From positions 560,501-624,500 of the forward strand of contig JACATO010000069.1 in NCBI GenBank assembly GCA_018389105.1: a DNA stretch of 64,000 nt, in the 5' to 3' direction. The DNA comes from Nautilus pompilius. Lineage: Eukaryota; Mollusca; Cephalopoda; Nautilida; Nautilidae. Shown here piece by piece: positions 24,301 to 36,220 of the stretch (its first letter is position 1; each line of letters begins with the position of its first letter). The translations under genes were made by a program, and so were the position numbers. The notes below the pieces were generated by a model. The model was not told where the DNA came from. It made no database searches and saw nothing but the letters and a program-made list of their open reading frames with translations.

Positions 24301-27300
24301 GATGGAAGATAAAGATGCCAAAACACATGGTTTACAGGGAAATGGTTAATGACTAGAAGGGGCAGAGAGAGCAATTAAGATTTAACAAGGATGCACTTAA
24401 GGCACATTTAAAATGATACAACATAGTTTGCTCTTGGGAAACCCTTAGCCTTTGATAGACAATAATGGCGTGCTAAAGTGAGGAACTTTGAACGTCAACA
24501 ACATGCCAGTGTGGGTGCAAAAGAGGAGATGGAATGATTAACAAGAGATGAACAATGAATGCTATGTGAAGCTTGTGGGGAAAACTAACATGCATTGGCA
24601 TCAGCACATTTGTTAATCATTAATAATTCTCCTTCCCTCATTGACACCACCATTCTCTGGAGAGTGACGTACTAATTACCATAAACTTCTCAATCATAGT
24701 TAATTTTTATTCTTGTTGAGTTCCATCAAAAGAATGAATACATCAGTGAACCTATCTAGGTTTTGGCTCTGTTTTACATCACCCATTTTTAACCCAGAGA
24801 AAATCCATAAAATATGACCGGAGAGTCTGGAAATTCTCTTTTTAAAGATCGCTCTGAATTCTGATTGCAGTAATCTTTCAGTTAGACTTTAAAAAAAGTT
24901 TTGTTTTCCCTGAAATATTTTAGTTGTGCATTTGGATTTTTCAATGTATTTTTTAGGATCATTATTTAATTATCATTGATACTTTCTTTTTTAAAAAAAA
25001 GAAATTTTAAAAACCCCACAAAAAAATCAAGCTAAAATTTATCTTAACTCATGTTGATAATTTTCTACTTTACAGCCATGCCAAAAAAGATAATTAATGC
25101 AAAGGTGGCTTGTCTAGACTTTGGTTTGATGAAAGCCAAAATGCAGCTAGGTGTTCAGGTTCTCATTGAAGATCCAGAAAAATTGGAAGGTGTTAGGAAT
25201 AGGTAAGGTGCTGTGATTGGTGGATCCTTTATTCTCTTTGCTAACTTATTGGATTTAACTACCACAAATTAAGTTAACTTTTTTTCAAATTCTATATTAC
25301 CAGTGTATATTGTGCCCCTTTAATTTAGCACATTATTACACACAATTTATGATAATATATATTCCTTTCTAAATTGTGCAAATTTTTATCCATTGCACTG
25401 GTAGATGTCTACTAGTAAAACAAACTAGCTTTTCTTAAATAGAAACTTATGTTTTTATCTTTCAGTTAAGGTTGAAAATTTCTATTGAAATTATATGAGC
25501 TATCAATTTGATTTACACAACTACATGCTTTTCTTTAGAAATCACTGATCATGTTAGCAAAATTCTAAAGTAGTCAAGTCCATTATACCATAGATAAGTA
25601 GTGCCTTATGAGATGCTTCTCTCTCAGAATAAACAATTGCAATTAATTAAATGGACATGCAGAAAAACTGAGGTACTAATAGGAAATACTTTAAGAAATG
25701 TTTAAGATAAAAGAACTACAATAGAAACTGATGGATGTATTATTTAGTTGTAAGGATTATACAATTTAAAAAATTCTTTTTCAGCTAAATTAATGATGGG
25801 GACATGAATTCATAGCTCTGCTGATTTTTTTCCATAATAGTGTAGATTCTTGGGTAGTATTTGTTTGTTTTTTTTTAAATATATTGGGGTTATTGCCTAA
25901 ATCGTGACTTCTCAAACTTTTTCTCATTGTAAAAGTGACACATTTTTACAGCTCCCAACTTCTGGTAGCATTGCAGTTATGCACCCTAATAGGGTGGGGG
26001 GTGAGTCTGGGGGAGCATTCCTTCAGAATAGTTTGAAAAAGACTGAACTGTAATTCCTGATTTCTAGGTCACAATGACTATCTTGAGGTGTAAAATGAAG
26101 ATTGGTCTTGCACAGGCTATTGGAGAGTGTAGGCAATACTATAGTGCAGATTATATGGAAAATGGGGTGTTAACCAACGGTAGTCAAAAGATTAAATGTT
26201 GCATGAAAATAATCGTGATCCTGACCAGCTCCCTCTACTCTGGTTTTGGATTATTTTAAGATAGATCTTAAAGAAAACAACATTGTATGTGCAGGTTTGT
26301 GTGCATGAGCAAGCATAGAATGTTATTTGAACCATTTAATAGGAAATCTCTTGTTCTTAACCAGGGAGTTGGACATTACCAAGGAGAAAATCCAGAAGAT
26401 TTTGAATGCTGGTGCTAATGTTGTTTTGACAACTGGAGGTATTGATGATCTTTGTCTCAAGTACTTTGTCGAAGCAGGAGCAATGGCTGTGCGCAGATGT
26501 AAAAAGGTTGACTTGAAGCGAATAGCAAAGGCTACTGGAGGTTTGTAATAGCAGTGCTTTGTTTTAGTTATCTTTAATCATATTTTCAGTGAGAATTTGT
26601 GAAAAGGCAGAAAATGCTGACCCTTGTTATGACATTTAGAAAAGCCTTATTAATGTTTAAAGAATAACAAAGCAAAAAACACCAAACAGACTTATTTTAA
26701 AGATTATTTTTTACAAATTTCGACATTGTAACAGTTATCCTTTTAGTTCTGATGCTCTTAATGATTTTTTTTTTATGTTACTCTTGCTGGAGAAAGAGAG
26801 AGAGAGAGAGATTCACGAAACTAGCATCTGTTTAGACTGCTGAATTTTTCTGTTGCAGCTGCCATGGCACTTTCTCTGGTAAACTTGGAAGGGGAGGAAA
26901 CTTTTGATCCCTCCATGTTGGGCCAAGCTGAGGAAGTGGTTCAAGAGAGAGTTTGTGATGATGAGCTGATTCTTATCAAAGGGTAAGATGTGTTCATTAC
27001 TTATTGATTTGGACTGTGCATCTGTAGTAAATGTGGAGGCTGACTTAAATTTTTAAAAATGTTCTTTTTGATTATAGGCTTAGGAACTTGCATTCCTTTA
27101 GTGTGTAGAAACAGAAATACTTTATTGTAAAAATACACTTCATGATGGGTATTCATGTTTGTTTTATATATAAGGAAAACTAATCGATGTTTAGTTATCT
27201 AAAAGTTAGTTAATTTCGCCTCAATTCACTCCACTGTACCTTTTGTTTGATTGTTGAATAATCACACTGCTGTGATTCCTGTAGGCTTGTTTAATATTTA

Positions 27301-30300
27301 CATGTTGTAAAAAAATCATATTTTTAGCCTAATCTTTGTAATGGTTGTTCATTGTCTGTTGAGGGCTAAATTCATCAGAAAGAAAGATTCAAAAGTTGAA
27401 CTCTTGCTTACCATATTTTTCAGACTGTAGGTCACTATTAAAAAGTTAAAACTTTAATGCTTTTTATTTATTTAAGTACTGTCTTGGGACAAAAAAATCA
27501 ACAAATGAGCATCCAATTTATAAACAATTAGCGGTATACAAATAAACAAATACATGGTATTACAAAGTTAGCCATAGTGATCCTCAAATTTTTCACACAT
27601 GCGCGCACACAAAATGGCAGGTGGAATCTATATTACTAAAACTCTGATCTTGTATGTATGTTTGTTCCCGAAACTCCGTCTAAACGGTGCACAAAAGCGC
27701 TATAATTTTATGGTCACCTTACTCGCCATCCGGCTGGTGTGTGTGCAATAGCAAGTTTTGTTTAAATTGGGCAACGAATAATGGAATTATTAAGACTTCT
27801 GTAATTATTACTAGCAAACCATGTGTTTGAATTTAGCGGTTGCCTTGTCCTAATTTATAAAGAACAAGGAAAGGCCGATCCTAATTGGTCGAGAGTAGTG
27901 ACATAGAACGGGGCTAACGGTTATTTTGAATACAGCCTGAGCGTCCTTTGTCCTAATTTAATATTCTGAAATCGATAACGAAGCCAGGCCAGGCAGATCC
28001 TAATATGGCAACAGCTGTGATGTAGACTGAAATCAAGGATGAAGCTAGTGCGGCTGCTTAAGCGAGCCCGCCAAATTACGATTTGGTGGTCATTTTGATT
28101 ACCTCGTGGCATCCGGTGGTCGTTTTGTCTGGAGCATGAACATCCGGCGGTTAGGCGCCACATTACGATTTGGCAGTTATTTGGACTACAGTGTCAGGCG
28201 TCCGGAGGTTATAGGCGGGTGTGCAGCAACAAGGTTTATTAAGACTTTTGTAATTATTACTGGCGATAGTGTTTTAATTTAGCGGTTGCCAAGAATGTTG
28301 TGATTAAATGTGTGCTTCATTAAACAATGACTCCTGATGTAAATGTTCATCTTTACATAAAATTAAAGTTTGATTACTCGATAATATTAAAATTGTGTGT
28401 CGGCTTTTTGTCATCAACCGCTGTCACAATGGGAACCCATGTTCACAGGTCGTCTAATATCATCTGAAATTCATTACACTGAATCTGATTGTCTTACAAG
28501 CATAGTTAAATCAAGCCATCTGGTCTTACATAGCTGACACAGTAAAACCATTGATCAATAAGCAAACTGATCGGCTGATCAGTGGTAAATCACTTGTTGA
28601 TTATGATGGCCATGTGGGACTTAATGAATTAAATACAGATCAACACTTGACTTGTTTTTTGTTTTACAACAAAGCTCTCTAATCCACATCTGATTTCACA
28701 CCTTCAATATAGGTTTTACATGACGACAAAAAGATCAAAGAAACACTGTTGTTACTTCAGTAGACCACACAAGAAAAATATTTCTTCATTCATTTTTCAA
28801 ACTTTATTAAACAATAGCTTAATCATAACATGGTTGTTTCTGAGCTCATACTCACTCGCAATTATCAAGGTTTTTTATACCAGAGATTTGACATCTTTTG
28901 TCTGAGGATTGCCCTATCTGCTAAATCTACTAATCTAAGACCTGATGCCTGATTTTGGCCAAAAAATGATCGTTCAATCTATGGTCTGAAAAATACGGTA
29001 TTTTATTGCACTAATATAAATCTGAAGGGTTTGCTAATCCATATTCTGTTTTAATTTATAGGCCAAAGGCCCGTACAGCAGCTTCCATTATCCTGAGAGG
29101 GGCAAATGACACTATGTGCGATGAGATGGAGAGATCACTACATGATGCATTGTGCGTAGTCAAGAGAGTATTAGAGTCAAAGTCAGTTGTTCCTGGGGGT
29201 GGTGCTGTTGAAGCTGCTCTGTCTGTCTATTTGGAGAACTTTGCAACATCTCTGGTAAGACTAGTGTTACTTTGCCTTTTTTTGATAGATTCCATTATTC
29301 TGAATTAGCAAACCAAACATTCTGTGTTGCCTAAAACAGAATTCTCCCCCCTCAGTAGATCTGTCAAAAATGCACACACAGGCAGAATGCCTGCAGTTTA
29401 TTTTGTGCCATTCTGCCAAGAACAAAAATCTGATTCTTAAATAGTTTATTCTTGAGTTCCACAAGTTGTATAGATAAGTACATAGCGCAACTTTAAAAAG
29501 TATTTAAAACGATTCAATAACTTCTTTTTTTTTTTTTTTTGAGCCATAGGGAAAAGTACATTATTGATAAATTGCTTTTGTGGGTTAGTTTTAATTTAAG
29601 GTTAACTGGAGAATGTAACTTTTCTGAATGCAAGCTTTTACTAGTTTAGATGCAAGGGTAGTGTCTAGAAAAGATTATTTTGTCAACATATTGACTTGCT
29701 CTATAAACTTATGTTGACCAGTAGAATTTGTAAAACAAAAAAAATATTAGCAGGCATAAACTGTTTGACTTTGTTTTTTAATAAATTCTGTAAACAAAGG
29801 TTGGATGTTGCAGTTCTGAGTTCATGGTATTACACAAGAGTTCTACATTTAAAAAAAAAATCATCTATTACTTTAGAAATTTTCAAAAGTACCTTATAAT
29901 TGTGTAAGGCGGAGGGAAACATTTTTATTGGATGAGCAACTGTTTTATGCTTAATTAACCTTACCTCTCAAGTAATTATTTATTTTTTTGTAAACTTGCA
30001 GGGTTCTCGTGAACAGCTGGCTATTGCTGAGTTTGCTTATTCACTGTTGGTAATCCCCAAACAGTTGGGGGTTAATGCTGCCCAGGATGCCACTGACCTT
30101 GTGGCCAAACTTCGTGCATATCATAATCTGGCGCAAACCAAGTCTGAGCATTCTGACCTAAGATGGTGTGTTCATGATAATTTTCACCTTTCCAGATCTT
30201 ATCTTTTCCTTATAGATTACTGATATGTTTTTAAAATTTGTGTTGCAGTTTGAGGTCTACAGATGAGGCCAATTTTCTTCTTAGTTTACTGCCTGGACAT

Positions 30301-30893
30301 TACAGGTAGAAGGAATGCGCGACCAAGGGAAGTTACTGTTTCAGTTCTAACAGTTGTACGAATATGGGTTGGTTGCAGATGAATCTATCTTATTTCTGCT
30401 GCACAGAAGAAAGTATATTTAGTGGTTCATAATTCTTCAAAACAAGCTAAGTGGTTGTGCATATTTCCTAGCAGAGAAAAAACAGATTTTTGGTTATTTT
30501 CTCCATTAACATGTAATGAAATCCATGGGTAAATTCAGATTTGTTTTGTTTTTTTTTCTCACATGAATTTGAGTGTGGAAAATGACAATTTTCCTAAATT
30601 TATATGGTACATTCAGCTGGAATGCATTTAAATTTTTAGAATTTTATTCCTGATATTAGGAAAAATAAGGTTTCTAATGCTTACCAAATTGTTTCTTTTG
30701 CAGGATTGGACTAGACCTGTATGAAGGCACAGTCCGTGATAACAAAAAGGCAGGGGTTCTTGAACCGGCTATATCAAAGATCAAATCACTGAAGTTTGCC
30801 ACAGAGGCCGCCATTACAATACTTCGAATTGATGACATGATCAAACTTCAGCCTGAGCCTAAAAACCCTCGTGATGAGTGTGGAGAAGACTGA
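15361..30893 (+). CDS. TCP1: T-complex protein 1 subunit alpha (CCT1), complete
   Basis: Subunit of the cytosolic TRiC/CCT chaperonin, which folds actin, tubulin and other proteins with ATP. Twelve exons: 15361-15433, 16163-16248, 16961-17089, 21593-21690, 21869-21979, 22524-22705, 25076-25202, 26365-26540, 26859-26982, 29062-29254, 30002-30165, 30704-30893. They sum to 1653 bases, 550 residues, close to human TCP1 (556). Motifs: [18 protein letters not shown] early, NDGATIL at 59-65, GDGTTS at 90-95, SLHDAL with the catalytic Asp near 397, and VVPGGGAVE at 411-419. All introns are GT-AG except intron 5, which starts ATATCCTTT and is U12-type. The C-terminus (LRWIGLDL, then a short charged tail) is nearer to invertebrate than to mammalian forms. 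There is no frameshift or internal stop; the gene looks functional. Confidence 0.97.
16411..16678. mobile_element. hAT-type MITE in TCP1 intron 2
   Basis: A 268-bp non-coding element flanked by an exact 8-bp target-site duplication, AACTGAAC (16403-16410 and 16679-16686). Termini CAGGGGCGGACTGAG and, inverted, CAGGGGCGAACTGAG form the inverted repeats. The GGCCCTCGGGC motif also occurs near both ends. The 8-bp duplication and CAG termini place it in the hAT superfamily. Confidence 0.93.
17090..18457. other. TCP1 intron 3, left part
   Basis: Non-coding. The block at about 17640-17900 is richer in GC and CpG than the intron around it, and may be an unclassified old repeat. No supported gene. 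Confidence 0.4.
18458..20406 (+). mobile_element. Fossil Tigger/pogo transposon in TCP1 intron 3
   Basis: About 1.95 kb between TA dinucleotides (18456-18457 and 20407-20408). The ends are inverted repeats related to a CAGGCATTCCTTGATTTAT-like terminus. The plus strand encodes a badly broken pogo-type DDE transposase. Around 19448 it reads [14 protein letters not shown], matching the family's FLPPNTTSLIQPMDQ segment that ends in an acidic catalytic residue. Near 19785 it reads [15 protein letters not shown], matching the ELTNEDLMEL C-terminal region. At 20001-20120 it reads [20 protein letters not shown], the usual pogo tail. Stops and frameshifts throughout mean it is inactive. Confidence 0.85.
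20407..21592. other. TCP1 intron 3, right part
   Basis: AT-rich and non-coding; no element ends or exons recognised. Intron 3 ends with a TTATTTTTTAG acceptor at 21592. Confidence 0.5.
21980..22523 (+). other. U12-type (minor spliceosome) intron 5 of TCP1
   Basis: The exon-intron border reads GGAAG then ATATCCTTTG, an exact match to the U12 AT-type 5' splice site ATATCCTTT. Near the other end, TTTTTTAAC at about 22505-22513 resembles the U12 branch site TTCCTTAAC, and the intron would end about 10 nt past the branch adenosine. Joining at 22523/22524 restores [13 protein letters not shown], the conserved TCP1 reading, and makes the whole coding sequence a multiple of three. That gives a terminal dinucleotide AA (AT-AA). 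Ending at AC (22513) instead would also stay in frame but add three residues (RIH) and change a fourth. Confidence 0.85.
22706..24139. other. TCP1 intron 6, left part
   Basis: AT-rich and non-coding. The open frame at 23251-23553 has no splice-site or domain support. No repeat ends recognised. Confidence 0.4.
24140..24690 (+). mobile_element. LINE (non-LTR retrotransposon) 3' fragment, decayed
   Basis: Broken frames on the plus strand read, in order: [17 protein letters not shown] (near 24158), a [14 protein letters not shown] segment (near 24260), [11 protein letters not shown] (near 24316), a K-A-L-K/W-L/DR-WRA pattern (24370-24480), and [15 protein letters not shown] with CEACGEN (24490-24590). 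This order matches the region after the reverse transcriptase of endonuclease-RT LINEs: a YSxHI, then a TLxxxxLRWxGHV, then a KD-LK-LK, then a CxxCG finger. The 5' part is absent, as is usual for truncated LINE copies. The clade is not assigned. Confidence 0.6.
25203..26364. other. TCP1 intron 7
   Basis: AT-rich. The frame at 26074-26259 has no support. A hAT-like phrase (TCGTGACTTCTCAAACTTTTTCTC, 25902 onward, and following GTGGGGGGTGAGTCTGGGGG) may be a worn DNA-transposon piece, without clear ends. Confidence 0.35.
27409..29000. mobile_element. Inverted-repeat DNA element in TCP1 intron 9, interrupted by a Helitron
   Basis: The left end TACCATATTTTTCAGAC (27409) and the right end, read inverted, TACCGTATTTTTCAGAC (ending 29000) form terminal inverted repeats about 17 bases long. 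The total length is 1592 bp, of which 831 bp is the nested Helitron-like insertion, leaving about 760 bp of host element. No transposase frame is visible. Similar ACCGTATTTTTC termini are common in animal DNA transposons; the superfamily is not assigned. Stretches at about 27787-27845 and 28239-28290 are direct repeats and belong to the nested part. Confidence 0.65.
27627..28457 (+). mobile_element. Non-autonomous Helitron-like element
   Basis: It begins TCTATATTACTAAAACTC and ends in CTAA at 28454-28457. It sits between an A (27626) and a T (28458), the Helitron insertion signature. A perfect 12-base palindrome, ATGGGAACCCAT (28429-28440), lies 13 bases before the CTAA, at the usual place of the Helitron terminator hairpin. 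There are no terminal inverted repeats or target duplication, as expected. An internal direct repeat of about 55 bases starts with ATTAAGACTTCTGTAATTAT at 27789 and returns, slightly diverged, at 28239. No Rep/helicase gene is present. Confidence 0.75.
29255..30001. other. TCP1 intron 10
   Basis: Non-coding and AT-rich with a T18-type run near 29523; nothing else recognised. Confidence 0.5.
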
Positions 30894-32935
30894 AATTGGT
30901 GCTTTTGCAAGTGTTAAATTATATTTAGCATGTAATCAAAGATCGCGGGTCCATGAGCGGAGGCATATTTCCAGGGACTGGTTTTGGAAGATAATTAACA
31001 AAAATTCCATGTTCTTTGTTTTTGTTTTTTAATATCTGCATACATCAAGTCATTTAGTTTATATATAAACAGGTTTTGGAGCATCTTTGAAGGCATACTA
31101 AACTGTTTTTATTTAAATTTGATTACTTTTTTGTTTGTCAAATTATTGTAATGTATGGGTGGATAAAATCCATGTTATCCACTTGTCTTGCTTAATGTTT
31201 TTCTTGTAATAAAATTTAAAAATTAGAATTTTATTTTAACCAAAACCCAAAATGATTGTAGGTTGTTTTCACTACTATTCCTTGAAGACCCCAGACTTTT
31301 TTTTTGTTGAACATAAACTTTGTTTTTTTTTTAAGCTTAATGGGAATTACTGGCATTGCATAATATTTACTCTCTCATGGTGGGGGGATAAACTTTTTTT
31401 AATCCGCTAAATTATGGTTGACGTGAATTTTGATAAAGCCAACTTGTAGTCCATGGGCTTGAATTAAGTCTGCCAAAAAATTAATATCTCTATTTCACTT
31501 TATAAAGTTTAGGTTAATGAAAATTATCCTTGCATAACTAAACAGACCTTGTCAGATCAGAACTGCTGAGGATTGGCAACAGGAAAAGTTTCTTGTAAAC
31601 ATTGATAATTTTATAGCCTATTGTCATAAAAGCTCAATATGATGTGTCAGACATCTGGCAGTCTGTTCAAAATCAGCACACTTCTGAATCTGCTTAACAC
31701 ACAACTTGTGCAGTCATGAGTAAACCAGGTAGAATATAGGTGAGAATTTCACATAGGTTTTTGTCAAAACTTCCAGTCATCAGAAAAAAATGCCAGAAAT
31801 CGTTAACATTTCATTTTCACAAAAGCAGAATAGAGAAGTGTCACATGTGTTTTGGAATTTAGTAACGTAATAACCTTATTAAAACATCATGTAAAAATTG
31901 CCAGAAATCCATGTAGCAATTTTTCTGGTTTCCATAAAACTAGAGGTGGAACAAAAAGATGTCTTGGCTGTCTTATTAAACTAGTAAAGTAAAATAAGGT
32001 TAATTTCAAATGTTTACATTTAAAAAAAAAAAAAGTATGGCAGAGATTCTTAGCTGTATTGAATTTGTTGCCCCTTTTGAACACGGATGTGATATGGATG
32101 TGAACTTGTACCATAGAATGTTGTTTAAAAAAAAAACTTAAGCAGCTAGTAAGTCTGCTAATTTTTGGCAATGATTAATGAATGAAGTTCTAGAAAAGGC
32201 TTCATTCAGAGCTAAATGTCTGCAAAGACAAGTTTTGTTAAATTATAGCTAATAAGTATGATAGTTATTTAAAAATTTTTTTGACAGCATGTCTAGATGC
32301 ATTATGAGTGGTGATGTCAAAAATTGGGATATTACTAATAAGTTAATTTCATTCAGAAGTGCCTTTGTATTTTACACAAAAATTGATCAATTTTATTTTC
32401 CATTTCTTTGGCAGATTATTTACTTCTCAAGGGTAGTCTCCTGATTAATCTTGTGTTTGCCTGTCAAGGATTACAGGGAAGGACGACTATCTGAAAAGCC
32501 ACAAGTATGAGATGGGCCATAGGGAAACTGAAATTCACTGCACCCCCTCACCTTTCAAATATTTCGCAGTATATTACATTTCACATGAACTTTCATTTTT
32601 CAGTAATTTTCCTTGGTTCTCATCCTCAACAAATATTTCAAATTATTTTCTGATCTTGTTTCTGCCAAAGCAACACGTAACCATCCATGAGCAAGCACCT
32701 GCTTCAGGTGAAAAATACTAATCAAAAGTCTGTGCTTGTGATCTTTTCACTGTTAGAACGAAACTTGTCTTTTTTACCATAAAAGACATTTGTTTCACCC
32801 TGCACCAGATCAATTTCCCAGTTAAAATCTCAGCATCCACAAAATTATTAAAGAATCCTTCACAACCAGCCTCATTCCAGTACAAACACAGATCTGATAT
32901 CACAGACACTGGCTCGCTCTATATATATATATATA
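30894..32935. other. TCP1 3' untranslated region and downstream spacer
   Basis: A canonical AATAAA at 31208-31213 is about 315 bases past the stop codon and is the likely TCP1 polyadenylation signal. The rest is AT-rich spacer with no exon or repeat that I can support; it ends in a short (AT)n run before the Tigger fragment. Confidence 0.5.
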
Positions 32936-33639
32936 CAGTGTCCCCCCTCTATTGCGGGGGTTAGGTTCCAGATCCCCCCACGATAGGCGAAGTAGCAACC
33001 TTATATTTATTTTTTTATTTATATATATTTTAAGGCTTTATAAACCCATCCCACACTCTTATAAACACTTCCTATGCCTTAAATACACTCATCCTCATAA
33101 TGCCTTATTGCGGGAAGTTACACCCTCTTCGCGGTCTTGTTAAAAGGCACTGCTACTGTCGTCCTTTATCTAGCGAACCGAAGATTCGTTGATCCCGTAA
33201 TGGCAGCCTACAGCCGCGTAACTTCTCCCTTTAGCATGTTGAGGAATTCCACCTTTTCTGCGATGGTAAGCATCTTTCCTCTGGTGCTTCAGTTCGGTGC
33301 CAGAAAGCCTTAGAAGGTGCAGAACGTTTGGGCGACATCGTAGGACAGTTCTCTGGTTGGTCGCCTCCCATCCATCAGCCAATAGTGTGCCGTGTACGAT
33401 CTCGCGTGGGTAAACTAGCTCAAGCAGAAGTGGCTGTAGCTGCATTTTCCATACATGCGAGTTTTGTCTATTCATCTGCTGTAAGCTACGTATTTTATTT
33501 CAATTTAATATTCTTTTAATGTTTTAATTAATATTTTTTATATTGTTTTACATTTCTTAGGCTAGAAAATGCTTATTTTACTGCAAAAATAATTAAAATA
33601 ATAAATATATAAAAATACCTATATACCGAGGGATGACTA
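32936..33639 (-). mobile_element. Internally deleted Tigger/pogo element
   Basis: The left terminus CAGTGTCCCCCCTCTATTGCGGG directly follows TA. The right terminus, read inverted, is ATAGTCATCCCTCGGTAT. The minus strand (about 33175-33475) encodes the N-terminal region of a Tigger-type transposase, broken by one frameshift, reading through EFLNMLKGRSYAAVGCHYGINESSVR. This is the helix-turn-helix DNA-binding segment of the family. The DDE catalytic part is absent, so this is a deleted, non-autonomous copy of about 0.7 kb. Confidence 0.8.
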
Positions 33640-33873
33640 TATATATAAAATTTTGCTGATAACCATGTTTGTTTTTTTTTAAATAAGTTGTGACCTTTTA
33701 ACATAGCTGTTGAAAATTCGAAATAATGAGAAAAGGCTGCTTCATTCAAATCATAAGTTTAATATCTTTGTTAATGTGTAACTATGAACCAGACAAAATG
33801 GACAATCCACTGGCTACAGTAAATAACAGTAGTACTGTGATTCCAGTAAAAGATGAGCCCTGAAACGATTGTA

Positions 33874-36187
33874 TCAAGCTTCGCAGTGTTCACAGCATAC
33901 TGCATGATGCAGAACAAAACAACATTTACATGTATCCTCTGCTTTCCAGAATCTCTTGAAGATGTAGTCAGTAGGATTCCCCGAATCAAACAAATCACCA
34001 ATGGGTTCCCAAGCCCGTTTTTTCTGGAAATACTTCCCAGCAAAATACTGAAGGTTATTGGGTGAATTTAGCCCAGAATTTGAAGTCAGTGGTTCCCAGC
34101 CTCGTTTTGCAGCTTCCATTGGATTCTTGAGATTATTTTTTAACAGCTGGCCATTGAATTGGCTTCCAGTTGACATCTTAGTCTGTTTTGGATGGTTGGG
34201 AGTTTCACTCTCCGCTTTTTTCCACTTGGTCTTGGGACTCGGAAGAAACTGCATCCCATGACAATCCTCAGCATCATTACACTTTGACAAAAATAGGTGT
34301 GCATCATCCATTTCCTTTAGATACTGTGTTCTACTACCCAAGCCAGACATGTGGTCTGGCTTGCCTACAAATATGTAAGAATGAAATAGTATACTTGGAG
34401 GAGAAATGTAATCAGCAAGGAATAAACTATTTTTTCTTTCTGGCAAAGCATGTCTCGAGTAAAAAAAATCAAGAAAATTTTCTTTATGGGAATAGATTTG
34501 GTAAATATATAATTTTGATTTTTCCAAATATCTAAGTTTTGTAGTTCCAATGGTTTATAGCATTTTTAACCATGCAAATAGCACTATGCCATTTCTTGAA
34601 AAATCCTTGGAAGCAGTGAATGTTCTCATTTTTAAATTTATGTAATTATTTCATTCTAATTTCTGTCAATCAAAACTGGTGCCTATACATCTTTAAATTT
34701 TGGAAACCAAGGATCAGTGAAAAAGGCTAAAAGAAAAATTTATATTTTATTATTTATCAGAGAAACCCTTCTCAATTTAGTCTTCTATATCCAATAGGAT
34801 TCCTACCATTAACTGTTATGTATATAAGATGTTACATTCTACCAGAAGTAAATGAAAGTATGAAACTATTTAGATTTGATCTACTTGTGGTGTTTCATGA
34901 AATGTTCCACAAGTCTTTGCATTTTTTTCGAGTAAAATTTTTAAATACGATACTTTTTACCTTTTCTTGTTTGCAATTGTGTAACAATAAGAAAAAAATT
35001 AATGCAGGTGCTGTGTATACTTTCTAAATACTTGCTTTGGTAAAATTACATAAACACCTTGGAATCCAGTGGACATATTTACTTTGATTATAATTTCAAA
35101 TCAATAAGAAGCTCTGAAGATAATATCTAAATTTGCTATGCCAGTAAATTATTACAGCCATTGCTGCACAAAATTATCAGAATGATTTCAACTTGATTTC
35201 TATCAACAAACCTTATAAAGGTTTCTGTACTTTACGAACTCTGGCTTCTAAGAGAAGAAACTTAACAAGACTTTTATCCAGGGGTTCCCAACGTTTTGGC
35301 ACTCGCGACCCCTTAGCTAAAAGTTTGAAAGCCATGCGACCCCTTACTTAGGGCTTACTATCAACAGCTTAAATTTTCCTCTTATTTTCTTTGAAGGAGA
35401 AGAAAAGAAACATCAGAAAATAATTATAGTTAAATAATAGAAATAATAAATATAATAATAGAAAATTATAGAAAATAATAAATAGTTAAATCACATTGGG
35501 ACAATCTGAATTGACAGAAAGAACATATATTCCTTAAAATAACATAAACATAGGTTTGAACAGCTATTAAACCCAGCTAGTGTGATACCTGATGTTGCAT
35601 TTCAGCAGCAAGCTTTGAAATTCGTGGTCGGGCGTTTGTTAGAGCCAGTCTCATGTCATCTCCAACATCCAATCTGTTCCTATTCTTTGTTTTTATATTA
35701 ACAAGAGTGGAAAATCCTGCCTCACACAAGTAGGTAGAAGCAAATGGAACAAGGACACGTAAAGCTGTCATGCTGACTTTGGAGTATGATTGATACATAG
35801 CACACCAGAACTGAATCATGGATTTCTCCTTGAAGAGATCACGAGCTGAAGAGTCGTTCCTTAGATCCAGAAAGTCATCTTGGATATCATCTGGGATGCT
35901 GGATACATCTAGTTTCCAATCAAAATGTCATATCACAACAGAATGCTTGTCAAACACAACTCACCTCTACTGCTTGTTAAAATGAAATAAAAAATTGAAT
36001 AAGGCAACCTTTGGCCGCCGCAGAACACTGATTACTTGTGGTGGGTGCAGGAAGAGTAATGAATATGATGGGATAAGCATTGGTAGGGAGGGGAGGGAGC
36101 GTGGCCAGTGTGGCCAGTGGCGCCATTCTTCATCCACCAATCAGCAACTGAGAGAGTGACTCACGTGTCGCCAGTGAGCACGCACGT

Positions 36188-36220
<33 letters not shown>

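Noticed and set aside
30248..30310. Exon-like block after TTGCAG between TCP1 exons 11 and 12
   Set aside because: Skipping it joins exon 11 to 30704 in the correct frame (RWIGLDL); including it breaks the conserved sequence.
32935..33640. Tandem direct repeats or CRISPR-like structure around the AT runs
   Set aside because: The termini and the transposase remnant identify a Tigger element; there are no spaced repeats here or elsewhere in the window.
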